From: Methanobacteriota archaeon
GTDB taxonomy: Archaea; Thermoplasmatota; Thermoplasmata; Methanomassiliicoccales; Methanomethylophilaceae
Direction: 5' to 3'
Assembly (NCBI GenBank): GCA_029574055.1
Contig: JAKQBQ010000092.1
Span: 1-12,995 of the forward strand
DNA length: 12,995 nucleotides
Both the position numbers and the translations under genes were made by a program. The notes beneath the pieces were generated by a model. It was given only the letters and a program-made list of their open reading frames with translations, did not search any database and was not told the DNA's origin. This document shows, one piece after another, positions 1 through 6,705 of this stretch (its first letter is position 1; each line of letters opens with the position of its first letter).

Positions 1-269
1 CATTCGACCACGCCGAGATCATCGCCTATGCAGTGAGAAGACTGCGGGCGAAGCTGGAATACACCGATCTCGCCTTCAGTCTGATGCCGGAAAGATTCAC
101 TTTGACCGAATTGCAGCAGGTGTATGAGGCGATCCTCGGAAGGCCCCTTTTCAAAGCCGCTTTCCGCAGGAAGATCAGGGCAATGGTCGAGGAGACCGAC
201 GAGTATACGCAGAATGCCGGACACAGACCGTCCCAGATGTTCATGCGCAAGAACGAGGAAGACGAATGA
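1..269 (+). CDS. nrtR: NUDIX-linked NrtR-type transcriptional regulator, C-terminal part (5' truncated by window edge)
   Basis: Partial gene: the reading frame is open from base 3 and ends with TGA at 267-269, giving about 88 residues. These residues look like the winged-helix domain that follows the NUDIX domain in NrtR-type proteins. An HAEIIAYAVRRLR helix leads into LEYTDLAFSLMPERFTL, then ELQQVYEAILGRP and a K..FRRKI segment, all typical of that domain. In the known family the NUDIX part binds ADP-ribose or related NAD metabolites, and the winged helix represses NAD-salvage genes. Here the NUDIX part lies outside the window, so whether it could be catalytically active is unknown. The stop codon overlaps the pnuC start by 4 nt (ATGA), so the regulator is coupled to the transporter. 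That context strongly supports an NAD-linked role. An alternative is a NUDIX hydrolase of the same family without a regulatory job. Confidence 0.82.
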   Translation, partial: FDHAEIIAYAVRRLRAKLEYTDLAFSLMPERFTLTELQQVYEAILGRPLFKAAFRRKIRAMVEETDEYTQNAGHRPSQMFMRKNEEDE

Positions 270-964
270 TGAAGGAAAAGATCTTTTCCCGCTGGAACGT
301 TTACGAAGTGATCTGGCTCATCGCGTTCTGCGCCATAGCCGTTTGGATAACGATAGTGAGCGGCGACAGCCTCTTCGGGTTCGCCGTATTCTTGTCGGGC
401 GTCCTTTGCGTGCTCCTGGTGGCAAAGGGGAGCATATGGAACTATCCCATCGGCGCATTCAACACCGTAGGGTACTCTTGGATAGCATGGGAGAACGGGC
501 TGTTCGGCGAGGTCGGCCTGAACATGTTCTTCTACCTCCCAATGATGTTCATAGGGTTCATGATGTGGAGGAACCACATCAGCGGCGGGAGCATGGTCAA
601 GATGCGGAAGCTGTCGCCCAAGGCCACGGTGCTCGTGGTCGCAGCCTGCTTTGGCATCACTGTCGGACTTGGCTTCATCCTCGGCCTGCTGAGCGGCCAG
701 AACACTCCCTACATTGATGCTTCGACTACGATCCTGTCCATAGTCGCCACTCTCCTGATGATCAGCAGATACCGCGAGCAGTGGGTGGCATACATTTCCG
801 TCAACGTACTGTCTGTTGTCATGTGGTCGCTGCGCCTTGCCGACGGCAGTCCGGACGGGCTGCTGATGGTGGTCATGTGGACCGCGTATCTGATCAACTC
901 GTTCTACGGTCTTTACAACTGGTCGAAGGGGGCAAGGAAGATTGAAGGAGGTGTGAGCGCATGA
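266..964 (+). CDS. pnuC: PnuC-family nicotinamide riboside transporter
   Basis: Integral membrane protein of 232 aa, within the usual PnuC range. Hydrophobic segments lie at roughly residues 12-32, 36-55, 60-76, 84-101, 120-141, 150-166, 173-190 and 197-216. A short loop after the fourth is consistent with the internal pseudo-repeat of the family. Recognisable PnuC signatures are the NYPIGAFN stretch after the second segment, the EQWVAYISVNVLS stretch near residue 170, and the C-terminal AYLINSFYGLYNW. The family carries out facilitated uptake of nicotinamide riboside, pulled by intracellular phosphorylation. The ribosylnicotinamide kinase that would do this is the next gene. Two adjacent ATGs (266 and 269) are possible starts. 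I prefer 266, because it makes the ATGA overlap and has GAGG at 255-258 as a ribosome binding site. The stop overlaps the nadR start by 4 nt. Confidence 0.9.
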   Translation: MMKEKIFSRWNVYEVIWLIAFCAIAVWITIVSGDSLFGFAVFLSGVLCVLLVAKGSIWNYPIGAFNTVGYSWIAWENGLFGEVGLNMFFYLPMMFIGFMMWRNHISGGSMVKMRKLSPKATVLVVAACFGITVGLGFILGLLSGQNTPYIDASTTILSIVATLLMISRYREQWVAYISVNVLSVVMWSLRLADGSPDGLLMVVMWTAYLINSFYGLYNWSKGARKIEGGVSA

Positions 965-1971
965 AGAAAGTAGGCCTTACGCTGGGCAAGTATGCGCCGT
1001 TCCACAAAGGCCATGAGCATGTGATAGAGACCATGCTGGAAGAAATGGACGAGGCCGTCGTCATCATATACGATACCGACGTCACGCCTATCCCCCTGCA
1101 GATACGCGCCGAGTGGATCAGGAAGATCTTTCCGGACGTGACCGTGATCGAGGCTTGGAACGGCCCTGCCCGCCGTTCCGGAGGCAGAGATTATGAGATC
1201 AGGGAAGAGCAGTACGTCCTGAGCCTGCTCGGGGGAAAGAAGATAACCGCATTCTATTCCGGCGAGTATTACGGAGAACACATGTCGAAGGCTCTTGGCT
1301 GCTTAGACAGGCGCGTCGGCGAAACGCGCGAAGACATCCCCGTCTCCGGGACCATGATAAGGGAGGATCCGTTTAGGTATAGGAAGTATGTCAACGATAT
1401 CGTCTATCGCGACATGATAGTGAAAGCGGTGTTCCTCGGCTCCGTGTCCACCGGTAAGTCCACCATCGCCGAAGCTCTGGCAAAGCGGTATGATACCACA
1501 TTCGTAAGTGAATACGGCCGCGACTATTGGAAAGAACATCAGATAGAGCGCAGGGTGTCCCCGGAGCAGCTTGAAGAGATAGCGATAGGCCACATCAAGC
1601 GCGAAGAAGAGATGTTCCTTTCCGCCAACAGGTACTGCTTCGTAGATACGAATGCGATCACCACATACATGTTCTCGATGTACTACCACGGCTGCGCGTC
1701 GGATCGATTGACCCGACTGGCACTTGAGAATTCTTCGCGGTATGATCTGTTCTTCCTCTGCGGGGACGACATACCTTACGAAGACACCTGGGATCGCAGC
1801 GGGGATCAGAATCGCCGCATCTTCCAAAAGCAGATAATCGCAGATCTTGACGCCCGGCGCATACCTTACATCCCGCTGAATGGGGATCTCGAGACGAGGA
1901 TGCGGCGCGTCGACGAGGTTCTAAGAGCATATCGGCCGTATTCGAATTTCTATGGGGTGGTGGTGAAATGA
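961..1971 (+). CDS. nadR: NadR-like bifunctional NMN adenylyltransferase / ribosylnicotinamide kinase
   Basis: Cytoplasmic 336-aa enzyme with two domains. Residues 1-145 are a nucleotidyltransferase domain with the HxGH motif at residues 15-18 (FHKGH) and a VSGTMIRE motif at 128-135, equivalent to the family's ISxTxxR. Residues about 155-330 are a P-loop kinase with Walker A GSVSTGKS at 160-167, a YGRDYW segment at 185-190 and VDTNAITT at 228-235. Together they would phosphorylate nicotinamide riboside to NMN and adenylylate NMN to NAD. The N-terminal helix-turn-helix of enterobacterial NadR is absent, so this is the non-repressor form; regulation would come from the upstream NrtR-type protein. 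A strong GGAGGTG at 947-953 precedes the ATG by 7 nt. The gene overlaps both neighbours by 4 nt. Archaea usually use NadM for the adenylyl step, so this copy may have been acquired from bacteria (inference). Confidence 0.9.
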   Translation: MKKVGLTLGKYAPFHKGHEHVIETMLEEMDEAVVIIYDTDVTPIPLQIRAEWIRKIFPDVTVIEAWNGPARRSGGRDYEIREEQYVLSLLGGKKITAFYSGEYYGEHMSKALGCLDRRVGETREDIPVSGTMIREDPFRYRKYVNDIVYRDMIVKAVFLGSVSTGKSTIAEALAKRYDTTFVSEYGRDYWKEHQIERRVSPEQLEEIAIGHIKREEEMFLSANRYCFVDTNAITTYMFSMYYHGCASDRLTRLALENSSRYDLFFLCGDDIPYEDTWDRSGDQNRRIFQKQIIADLDARRIPYIPLNGDLETRMRRVDEVLRAYRPYSNFYGVVVK

Positions 1972-2741
1972 TCGGCGCTATAGTGGGAGACATCGTCGGT
2001 TCGGTCTACGAGTGGAACAACATCAAAACGAAGGATTTCGAATTCTTCGACAGGAGGTGCTTCTTTACTGACGACACCGTGATGACGATCGCAGTGGCGG
2101 AAGGCTTGATGAACGGCGGCAGGCCGGAGGATTACATCAAAGCCATGAAAAGATTCGGCAGAATGTACCCCCGTGCAGGATACGGGGGGAACTTCCGCCA
2201 TTGGCTGTCGTCGGATGATGATGGGCCGTACAACAGCTGGGGCAACGGCTCGGCGATGCGCGTGTCGCCGGTAGGCTGGCGGTTCGACACCCTTGAAGAA
2301 ACAGAGAAGGCGGCGGAGATCAGCGCCGCCGTTACGCACAACCACCCCGAAGGGGTCAAAGGCGCACAGGCAACTGCTGCGGCGATCTTCTTAGCCAGGA
2401 AGAGAAATTCGAAAGAAAAGATAAAGCTGTACATCGAGAGCGAATATAGCTACGATCTTAGCAGGACGCTTGCAGACATCCGCCCTGTCTACGAATTCAA
2501 CGAAAGCTGCCAGCGCACTGTGCCGGAGGCGATCATCGCCTTCCTCGAGAGCGATGGCTTCGAGGATGCCGTCCGAAACGCAATATCCCTCGGCGGGGAC
2601 AGCGATACGTTGGCGGCTATCACGGGCAGCATTGCAGAGGCCGCATACGGCATACCTGTGCCGATCGAGAACAAGGCGGTTTCATTCCTCACAGGACCAT
2701 TATTGAAAGTGCTTGAACGCTGGCGGCATACCCTGCTGTGA
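1968..2741 (+). CDS. ADP-ribosylglycohydrolase (DraG/ARH family)
   Basis: This 257-aa protein has the hallmarks of the dinuclear-metal ADP-ribosylglycohydrolase family. The N-terminal GAIVGDIVGSVYE is followed by FTDDT at 33-37, GNGSAMR at 92-98, THNHPEG at 123-129 and GGDSDT at 209-214. The FTDDT and GGDSDT aspartates and threonines are the expected metal ligands, and none is lost. Family members remove ADP-ribose from modified proteins or small molecules; the substrate here cannot be read from sequence. The ATG overlaps the nadR stop (ATGA) and follows a GGTGGTGAA ribosome binding site, so it is translated as part of the NAD-salvage operon. The released product, ADP-ribose, is the effector class recognised by NrtR regulators. 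That gives a plausible regulatory reason for the gene to sit here (inference). Confidence 0.9.
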   Translation: MIGAIVGDIVGSVYEWNNIKTKDFEFFDRRCFFTDDTVMTIAVAEGLMNGGRPEDYIKAMKRFGRMYPRAGYGGNFRHWLSSDDDGPYNSWGNGSAMRVSPVGWRFDTLEETEKAAEISAAVTHNHPEGVKGAQATAAAIFLARKRNSKEKIKLYIESEYSYDLSRTLADIRPVYEFNESCQRTVPEAIIAFLESDGFEDAVRNAISLGGDSDTLAAITGSIAEAAYGIPVPIENKAVSFLTGPLLKVLERWRHTLL

Positions 2742-2746
2742 CCATG

Positions 2747-2754
2747 TTTTTTTT
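2747..2754 (+). terminator. T8 tract ending the NAD-salvage operon
   Basis: Eight consecutive T residues start 5 nt after the ADP-ribosylglycohydrolase stop. Oligo-T tracts are the usual intrinsic termination signal of archaeal RNA polymerase and need no hairpin. The tract lies between the operon and the 3' end of the opposing tRNA-Leu gene. Confidence 0.6.
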
Positions 2755-2762
2755 ACAAATAG

Positions 2763-2862
2763 TGCGAGGGAGGGGATTCGAACCCCTGAACCCCTGCGGG
2801 ACAGAATTTCTTCCCTTTGGAGTCTTAAGTCCTGCGCCTTTGACCAGCTCGGCTACCCTCGC
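2763..2862 (-). tRNA. tRNA-Leu(UAA) with a 16-nt intron
   Basis: On the minus strand a 7-bp acceptor stem GCGAGGG/CCCTCGC encloses the gene, with discriminator A at 2763 and no encoded CCA. The D arm contains AGCCGAGCTGGTCAAAGGC. The T arm is AGGGG-TTCGAAT-CCCCT. The long variable arm contains a CCC/GGG stem, as in type II leucine tRNAs. The anticodon stem CAGGA (2834-2830) only pairs if TTCTG (2806-2802) is its partner. That leaves a 23-nt loop, so I infer a 16-nt intron at 2823-2808, between positions 37 and 38. Anticodon TAA is at 2827-2825. Around the intron, CTT can pair with AAG, and three-base bulges (AGA and AAA) sit at the expected cleavage points, a relaxed bulge-helix-bulge. The spliced length is 84 nt. 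A TATA-like TTTTTAAC lies about 25 nt upstream. Confidence 0.93.
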
Positions 2863-2885
2863 CTGCTCGTCCGTACGCCAAATAC

Positions 2886-2893
2886 GTTAAAAA
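2886..2893 (-). promoter_or_regulatory. TATA-like promoter element of tRNA-Leu
   Basis: On the minus strand this reads TTTTTAAC, centred about 27 nt before the first base of the tRNA, the normal archaeal spacing. It stands back-to-back with the TATA-like element of the next plus-strand gene. Confidence 0.5.
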
Positions 2894-2911
2894 CCTTCAC
2901 GTTCAGAAACG

Positions 2912-2918
2912 GTTAATA
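2912..2918 (+). promoter_or_regulatory. TATA-like element of the zinc-ribbon gene, implying a leaderless mRNA
   Basis: GTTAATA lies about 27 nt before the ATG at 2942. No purine-rich ribosome binding site is visible between it and that ATG. The spacing would put the transcript start on or next to the start codon, so the mRNA is probably leaderless (inference). Confidence 0.4.
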
Positions 2919-2941
2919 GCTTACACCCTCATAACGATGGT

Positions 2942-3610
2942 ATGTCCTACAAGGTCCCTGACGAAGAAACCGTGTCCTCCGCGATAAGAACGGTGATGGA
3001 TAGGAATCCCCACATCGAGACCCAGACGGAATTTTTAAGGCTGGTCAGAAAAGAGCTTTCAAAGAAGAACAAAGATTTCAGAGCAGGCACCGAGAGGATA
3101 CGCAGGATCGGATTGGAGAACGGGATCGTCAAGATATCCATCGAGTACAGGGGGACGGATATCAAAGACCTCCCGCACACATGCCCCGTCTGCAGGAATG
3201 CCATGTCGCCTGTGATGAACAGGTCGCTCGAGGGCGAATACGTTGAGATCAAAAGAAAATGCACAGTGTGCTCGTATGCCGTCGGCAAGACCGTGCTCGT
3301 TCCCGGAAGGTACGTCTTTTCCAAAGTAAAGGGCGGCGAGGTATCCCCGAAAGACGCATCCCTCAGAAAACTGAGGAAGGCGGGCGCAAGGATGAGGGAG
3401 GCTGCCGACCTCATTAACGAAGCGGTGGGCGGGACCGACCTTGAGGAGCGCGGAACCGAACTCGCGGCCGACCTCCTTGAGAAGGTGGAGTCCGCAGAGC
3501 TGTCGACGAGCATAAAGAACATCTCTCTCGACATTAAAGAAGGCAAAGCGGGGCCCGTCTGGACAAGACCGATGTCTTCGATCAAGAATTCCGACCGAAA
3601 GGATATATGA
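2942..3610 (+). CDS. Conserved-looking zinc-ribbon protein of unknown function
   Basis: I do not recognise this 222-aa soluble protein as a named family. Residues 1-60 are charged and probably helical, with a possible small helical or winged-helix fold. Residues 61-125 contain two CxxC knuckles (C81/C84 and C107/C110), a four-Cys zinc ribbon set in a beta-rich stretch. Residues 135-195 are a basic, helix-prone segment with coiled-coil character. There is no signal peptide or membrane segment. Zinc ribbon plus basic helices would fit binding to nucleic acid or to a translation or transcription partner, but this is only inference. It starts at ATG 2942 in a likely leaderless transcript. An overlapping ATG at 2937 is out of frame. 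The downstream ACT-domain gene begins 30 nt after the stop and seems to have its own TATA element. Confidence 0.8.
   Translation: MSYKVPDEETVSSAIRTVMDRNPHIETQTEFLRLVRKELSKKNKDFRAGTERIRRIGLENGIVKISIEYRGTDIKDLPHTCPVCRNAMSPVMNRSLEGEYVEIKRKCTVCSYAVGKTVLVPGRYVFSKVKGGEVSPKDASLRKLRKAGARMREAADLINEAVGGTDLEERGTELAADLLEKVESAELSTSIKNISLDIKEGKAGPVWTRPMSSIKNSDRKDI
3600..3608 (+). promoter_or_regulatory. TATA-like element before the ACT-domain gene
   Basis: AGGATATAT overlaps the end of the preceding gene and lies about 35-40 nt before the ATG at 3641. It would give a leader of roughly 10-15 nt carrying the weak purine-rich AGAAGAG. The match is short and AT-rich, so it is only moderately convincing. Confidence 0.35.
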
Positions 3611-3640
3611 GAAAAAACTATCACGGTAGAAGAGAATAAA

Positions 3641-4552
3641 ATGAAGAATTGGGAATTCACCAAAATAAAGGACAACAAGATACGGATCGACAAATGGTTG
3701 ACCGAAGTGATGGGGCTTGTCGAAGGGGGCTACATCTACAGCTCGCTCTTCAAATATCCCGAGAAGGGGCCGAAGAGATATGAGCTGATCTTGTCGATGT
3801 ATCCCCAAGAGAATTTCCACACCCTGTCACATGTAGACGTTTACATGGAGGACGTCCCGGGATCGACGGTGCAGTCCGCACAGTTCCTTGCCGAGCAGGG
3901 GATCAATGTCCTGAACTCCGTCTCCCTTAACGGTATATCTGAGACCACCATCATCTGGAACATCATGTGCGAACTCAATTTTGCCGGGGAAGGGGAGATA
4001 ATAAAAGAGAGGTTCGCGAAGCGGAAAGCGGAGAACGACCCCTCGGTATCCCTGATAAAATACATCAGCATAAAGCCCGCCAACATCGGCCGCATTTTCA
4101 GGAGGGAGGAGGCGGAGGGGCAGATCAAGGACGAGATACGCCACGGCTCCCCCACCACATTCCACTCCGGCACTTTCGATCTCAACGTGGAATACGGGGA
4201 CATACTGAACGATGTCAACGACACCGAGGTTATGATAACGGTCGACCCCTATTCTTGGCTGGTGTCTGTGGTGTTCTTCAAGCAGGACACCAAGCTCATA
4301 AGGGTCAACGTCAACATCCCCGATTGTCCGGGAAGCATCAACACTGCGCTGAAGCCCCTTGCGATGGAAAAGATCAACATAATCTCGATCTTCTCGAAGA
4401 TCATGATCTCATATCAGGCGATGTCCTTGGAGATCGTGGCGGACATGAAGAACAGCGGGATGACCATCGACCAGCTCAGAGACATGCTGGATAAGTACCT
4501 TTCCGAACAGAACGGGATCTTTAAGATAGTAGACATTTCGAGCCTTGGGTGA
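3641..4552 (+). CDS. Double ACT-domain protein, probable ligand sensor
   Basis: This 303-aa cytoplasmic protein contains two segments with the ACT pattern of a beta strand ending in D-x-PG followed by a helix. One lies at about residues 64-112 (HVDVYMEDVPGSTVQSAQFL, then GINVLNSVSL). The other lies at about 219-270 (RVNVNIPDCPGSINTALKPL, then INIISIFSKI). ACT domains usually bind amino acids or other small molecules and regulate attached or partner enzymes. No catalytic domain is recognisable in the remaining sequence, so it may act as a stand-alone sensor. It has no helix-turn-helix that I can see. The stop TGA at 4550-4552 lies inside the ribosome binding site of the radical-SAM gene, implying coupled translation and a shared process. 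The ligand is unknown. Confidence is high for the gene and moderate for the role. Confidence 0.8.
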   Translation: MKNWEFTKIKDNKIRIDKWLTEVMGLVEGGYIYSSLFKYPEKGPKRYELILSMYPQENFHTLSHVDVYMEDVPGSTVQSAQFLAEQGINVLNSVSLNGISETTIIWNIMCELNFAGEGEIIKERFAKRKAENDPSVSLIKYISIKPANIGRIFRREEAEGQIKDEIRHGSPTTFHSGTFDLNVEYGDILNDVNDTEVMITVDPYSWLVSVVFFKQDTKLIRVNVNIPDCPGSINTALKPLAMEKINIISIFSKIMISYQAMSLEIVADMKNSGMTIDQLRDMLDKYLSEQNGIFKIVDISSLG

Positions 4553-4556
4553 TGCC

Positions 4557-5249
4557 GTGAGGATCGCGGGGTTCGTCAAAACGACCCTTCAGGACTGGGA
4601 GGGGAAGAACGCCTGCATGATCCTTTTGGCCGGATGCAACTTCAGATGCCCCTACTGCAACCGGCCGGAGTTGGTCGGCGTTCCTGAAGAGAGCATCGAT
4701 ACGTCCTCGATATTGGATTACATCAAAGGGAACAAGGACTTTTTGGAGGCTGTAGTGATCTCCGGCGGGGAGCCCACCATCCACGAGGACCTGTACAAGC
4801 TCATCGGAGACCTTAGGAAGCTTAAGCTGAAGGTCAAGCTGGACACGAACGGGAGCAACCCGGACCTCTTGGACGACCTCATAGGCGCGAAGCTTGTGGA
4901 TAAAGTATGCATTAACATCATGGCGCCGCTTGATCCCGCGTCTTATTCCAAAGCTGCCGGAATGGATGTGGACGTTGAGCTCATCAAAAAGAGCCTGGAT
5001 ATTCTGAAGGGCTCGGGGGTTTCTTACGAAATACGCACGGTAGCGGTCCCGGGCATCATCGGCCATGATTCGCTGAAAGCCATGCTGAACGGCCTTGACG
5101 GCTCGGAAAGCCTGATTATCCAGCAGTTCGACGGAAGGAATGTTTCCGGTGCAATGAAGGACCTCAAACCGTATCCGAAGCCGGTGCTGGTGAAGATGGC
5201 CGAGACCTCTAAAGGGTATGTCAAAAGAGTAAGGATCAGAGGGTTGTGA
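4557..5249 (+). CDS. nrdG: Radical-SAM protein, anaerobic ribonucleoside-triphosphate reductase activating type
   Basis: Radical S-adenosylmethionine protein of 230 aa. The CX3CX2C cluster motif (CNFRCPYC, Cys 27, 31 and 34) follows an N-terminal GFVKTTLQDWEGK, the arrangement of the archaeal-type activase of anaerobic ribonucleotide reductase. SGGEPT near residue 67 is the S-adenosylmethionine-contacting GGEP motif. The family generates a glycyl radical on NrdD under anoxic conditions. No nrdD is present in the window, and the coupled neighbour is an ACT-domain protein, so another glycyl-radical or modification target is possible. An in-frame TTG at 4545 is available, but I chose GTG at 4557 because GGTGAT (4548-4553), complementary to the 16S rRNA 3' end, sits 3 nt before it. 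The stop TGA directly abuts the stop of the opposing gene. Confidence 0.82.
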   Translation: MRIAGFVKTTLQDWEGKNACMILLAGCNFRCPYCNRPELVGVPEESIDTSSILDYIKGNKDFLEAVVISGGEPTIHEDLYKLIGDLRKLKLKVKLDTNGSNPDLLDDLIGAKLVDKVCINIMAPLDPASYSKAAGMDVDVELIKKSLDILKGSGVSYEIRTVAVPGIIGHDSLKAMLNGLDGSESLIIQQFDGRNVSGAMKDLKPYPKPVLVKMAETSKGYVKRVRIRGL

Positions 5250-6638
5250 TCATTTTAGGAACTCTTCCGCTCCGGCATATACGCCCGGGCGCAGAGAGGC
5301 GCTGCTCTTATTCACGAATTTGAACATCACGTCCGCTTTGGACAGGAACATCTCGACCGCTCTCTGATCCCTGCTTATTATCCCTGCCGAGAGCCCGCAT
5401 TCCGTCTCCTCCAGCTCTTCCATCGCCGAATCCATGTCCTGCACCGTCTTTATGCAGAGGATCGGCATCCCCGAGTCCATGTACATCAGTTCGTTATCAT
5501 CGGAGAGGCCGGTGATTATCGCAGGGGTATAGAACGAGCCGCCCTGTGTGAACTCTCCGTCGACCTTCTTTGCCCCATATAGGATGTTAGACCTTACTTT
5601 ATCCGTCTTCTTGACATAATTGCCTGCGTTGGCCTCGGATATCAACGGTCCTGCGAAGGTATCGGCATCCGCCGGGTCTCCTATTTTCAGACCTTTCACC
5701 TTATCGAGAAGAGCGTTGACGACCTTGTTGCTGTCCTCGCCCGTCACTATCAGCTTCGATGTGGAGAAGAGCCCCTGGCCGCTGTAGCGGAACGCCGATT
5801 CTATTATCATATCGGCTGCCGCGTTCACATCGCCGGGCTTGTGGATGATCATCGGATTCATCCCTTTGAGCTCGTTCAGCACCTTCAGCTCATCGTCCAC
5901 CTGAAGGAACATCATGTCCTCCAGGTATTCTGCGGATCCTGAGATCACTATCCCTTCCAGCCTCATATCGTTCGCGAGCTTTTCGTAACCGCTGTCCTTC
6001 CTGTCGACGAGGAGGTTGAACACTCCCGGCGGGATGCCTGCGGCCGCTATCATCTCGTATACCAAGTAAACGGGCATGGGGCAATATTTGGAGGGCATCA
6101 CTACTGTGGTGTTCCCGGCGGTCATCGCGGCGACAGCGTGGCCGATGGGGGACGCGAGGGGAGAGTTGTAGGATGTTATGACCCCCCATACGCCGGTCTT
6201 GCCTTTCTTGGCCCCGTTGAACCCTGTGCATCCTTTGATAATTTCTATCAGTGTGTCGACCTCGGAGACGGATTCCTTCCTCGTCATGCCCGTGCTTAAG
6301 AGCACCGTTGCGGCCAACCTGTACCTTTGAGCCTTTATTGCATCCAGAAGCCTGCTGAAGTATTCGATCCTCTTAGGCAGCGGCTCGCCCGCCCATGCGC
6401 TGTGGGCGTTCAGAGCGACCTCTACCGCGCGTTCCGTCGTCCCTTTTTCAGGTTCCTGGAACGTTCCGAAGCTTATGCTGCTGTCTATCGGGCTCTTGAC
6501 AATGAACTCGACCCCGGACGCGACCATCATCCCCCCTATGTAAGAAGGATAATCCTTCTTGTTCATCTGGAGAAGCGCCTGGAAAGCAGCCTCGAATTTC
6601 GCATCATCGTACGGAAGATGATCCTCTTGGCTCGTCAT
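5250..6638 (-). CDS. Aldehyde-dehydrogenase-fold protein lacking the catalytic cysteine (probable pseudoenzyme)
   Basis: Full-length 462-aa member of the aldehyde dehydrogenase superfamily by overall pattern: ITSYNSPLASP at 154-164, AGNTTVVMPSK at 174-184, AAGIPPGVFNLL at 199-210, ISGS at 232-235 and NELKGMNP at 255-262. Key positions are altered. The general base Glu256 and the oxyanion Asn158 remain. The residue 34 after the Glu, which is the nucleophilic Cys in active members, is Leu290 (GQGLFS; codon at 5771-5769). The cofactor-binding KPSE motif reads MPSK, and the EEIFGPV motif reads MDSGMPI. Oxidation of an aldehyde through a thioester therefore looks impossible. A structural, binding or regulatory role is inferred. 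A TTTAACAT at 6669-6662 sits about 27 nt before the ATG and no ribosome binding site is seen, suggesting a leaderless transcript. Confidence 0.88.
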   Translation of the reverse strand: MTSQEDHLPYDDAKFEAAFQALLQMNKKDYPSYIGGMMVASGVEFIVKSPIDSSISFGTFQEPEKGTTERAVEVALNAHSAWAGEPLPKRIEYFSRLLDAIKAQRYRLAATVLLSTGMTRKESVSEVDTLIEIIKGCTGFNGAKKGKTGVWGVITSYNSPLASPIGHAVAAMTAGNTTVVMPSKYCPMPVYLVYEMIAAAGIPPGVFNLLVDRKDSGYEKLANDMRLEGIVISGSAEYLEDMMFLQVDDELKVLNELKGMNPMIIHKPGDVNAAADMIIESAFRYSGQGLFSTSKLIVTGEDSNKVVNALLDKVKGLKIGDPADADTFAGPLISEANAGNYVKKTDKVRSNILYGAKKVDGEFTQGGSFYTPAIITGLSDDNELMYMDSGMPILCIKTVQDMDSAMEELEETECGLSAGIISRDQRAVEMFLSKADVMFKFVNKSSASLRPGVYAGAEEFLK

Positions 6639-6705
6639 GCCACTGCAAGCAAGATAATGCTATGTTAAACTTGCGCAGAGCCGCCGGCGTTATGCTTCGA
6701 CGGCA

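Noticed and set aside
2713..2916. Small plus-strand open frame across tRNA-Leu
   Set aside because: It covers the tRNA gene in antisense and begins inside the ADP-ribosylglycohydrolase gene.
2947..3820. Two long minus-strand open frames opposite the zinc-ribbon gene
   Set aside because: They overlap each other in different frames and lie antisense to a gene with an intact Cys ribbon; they are shadows of coding bias.
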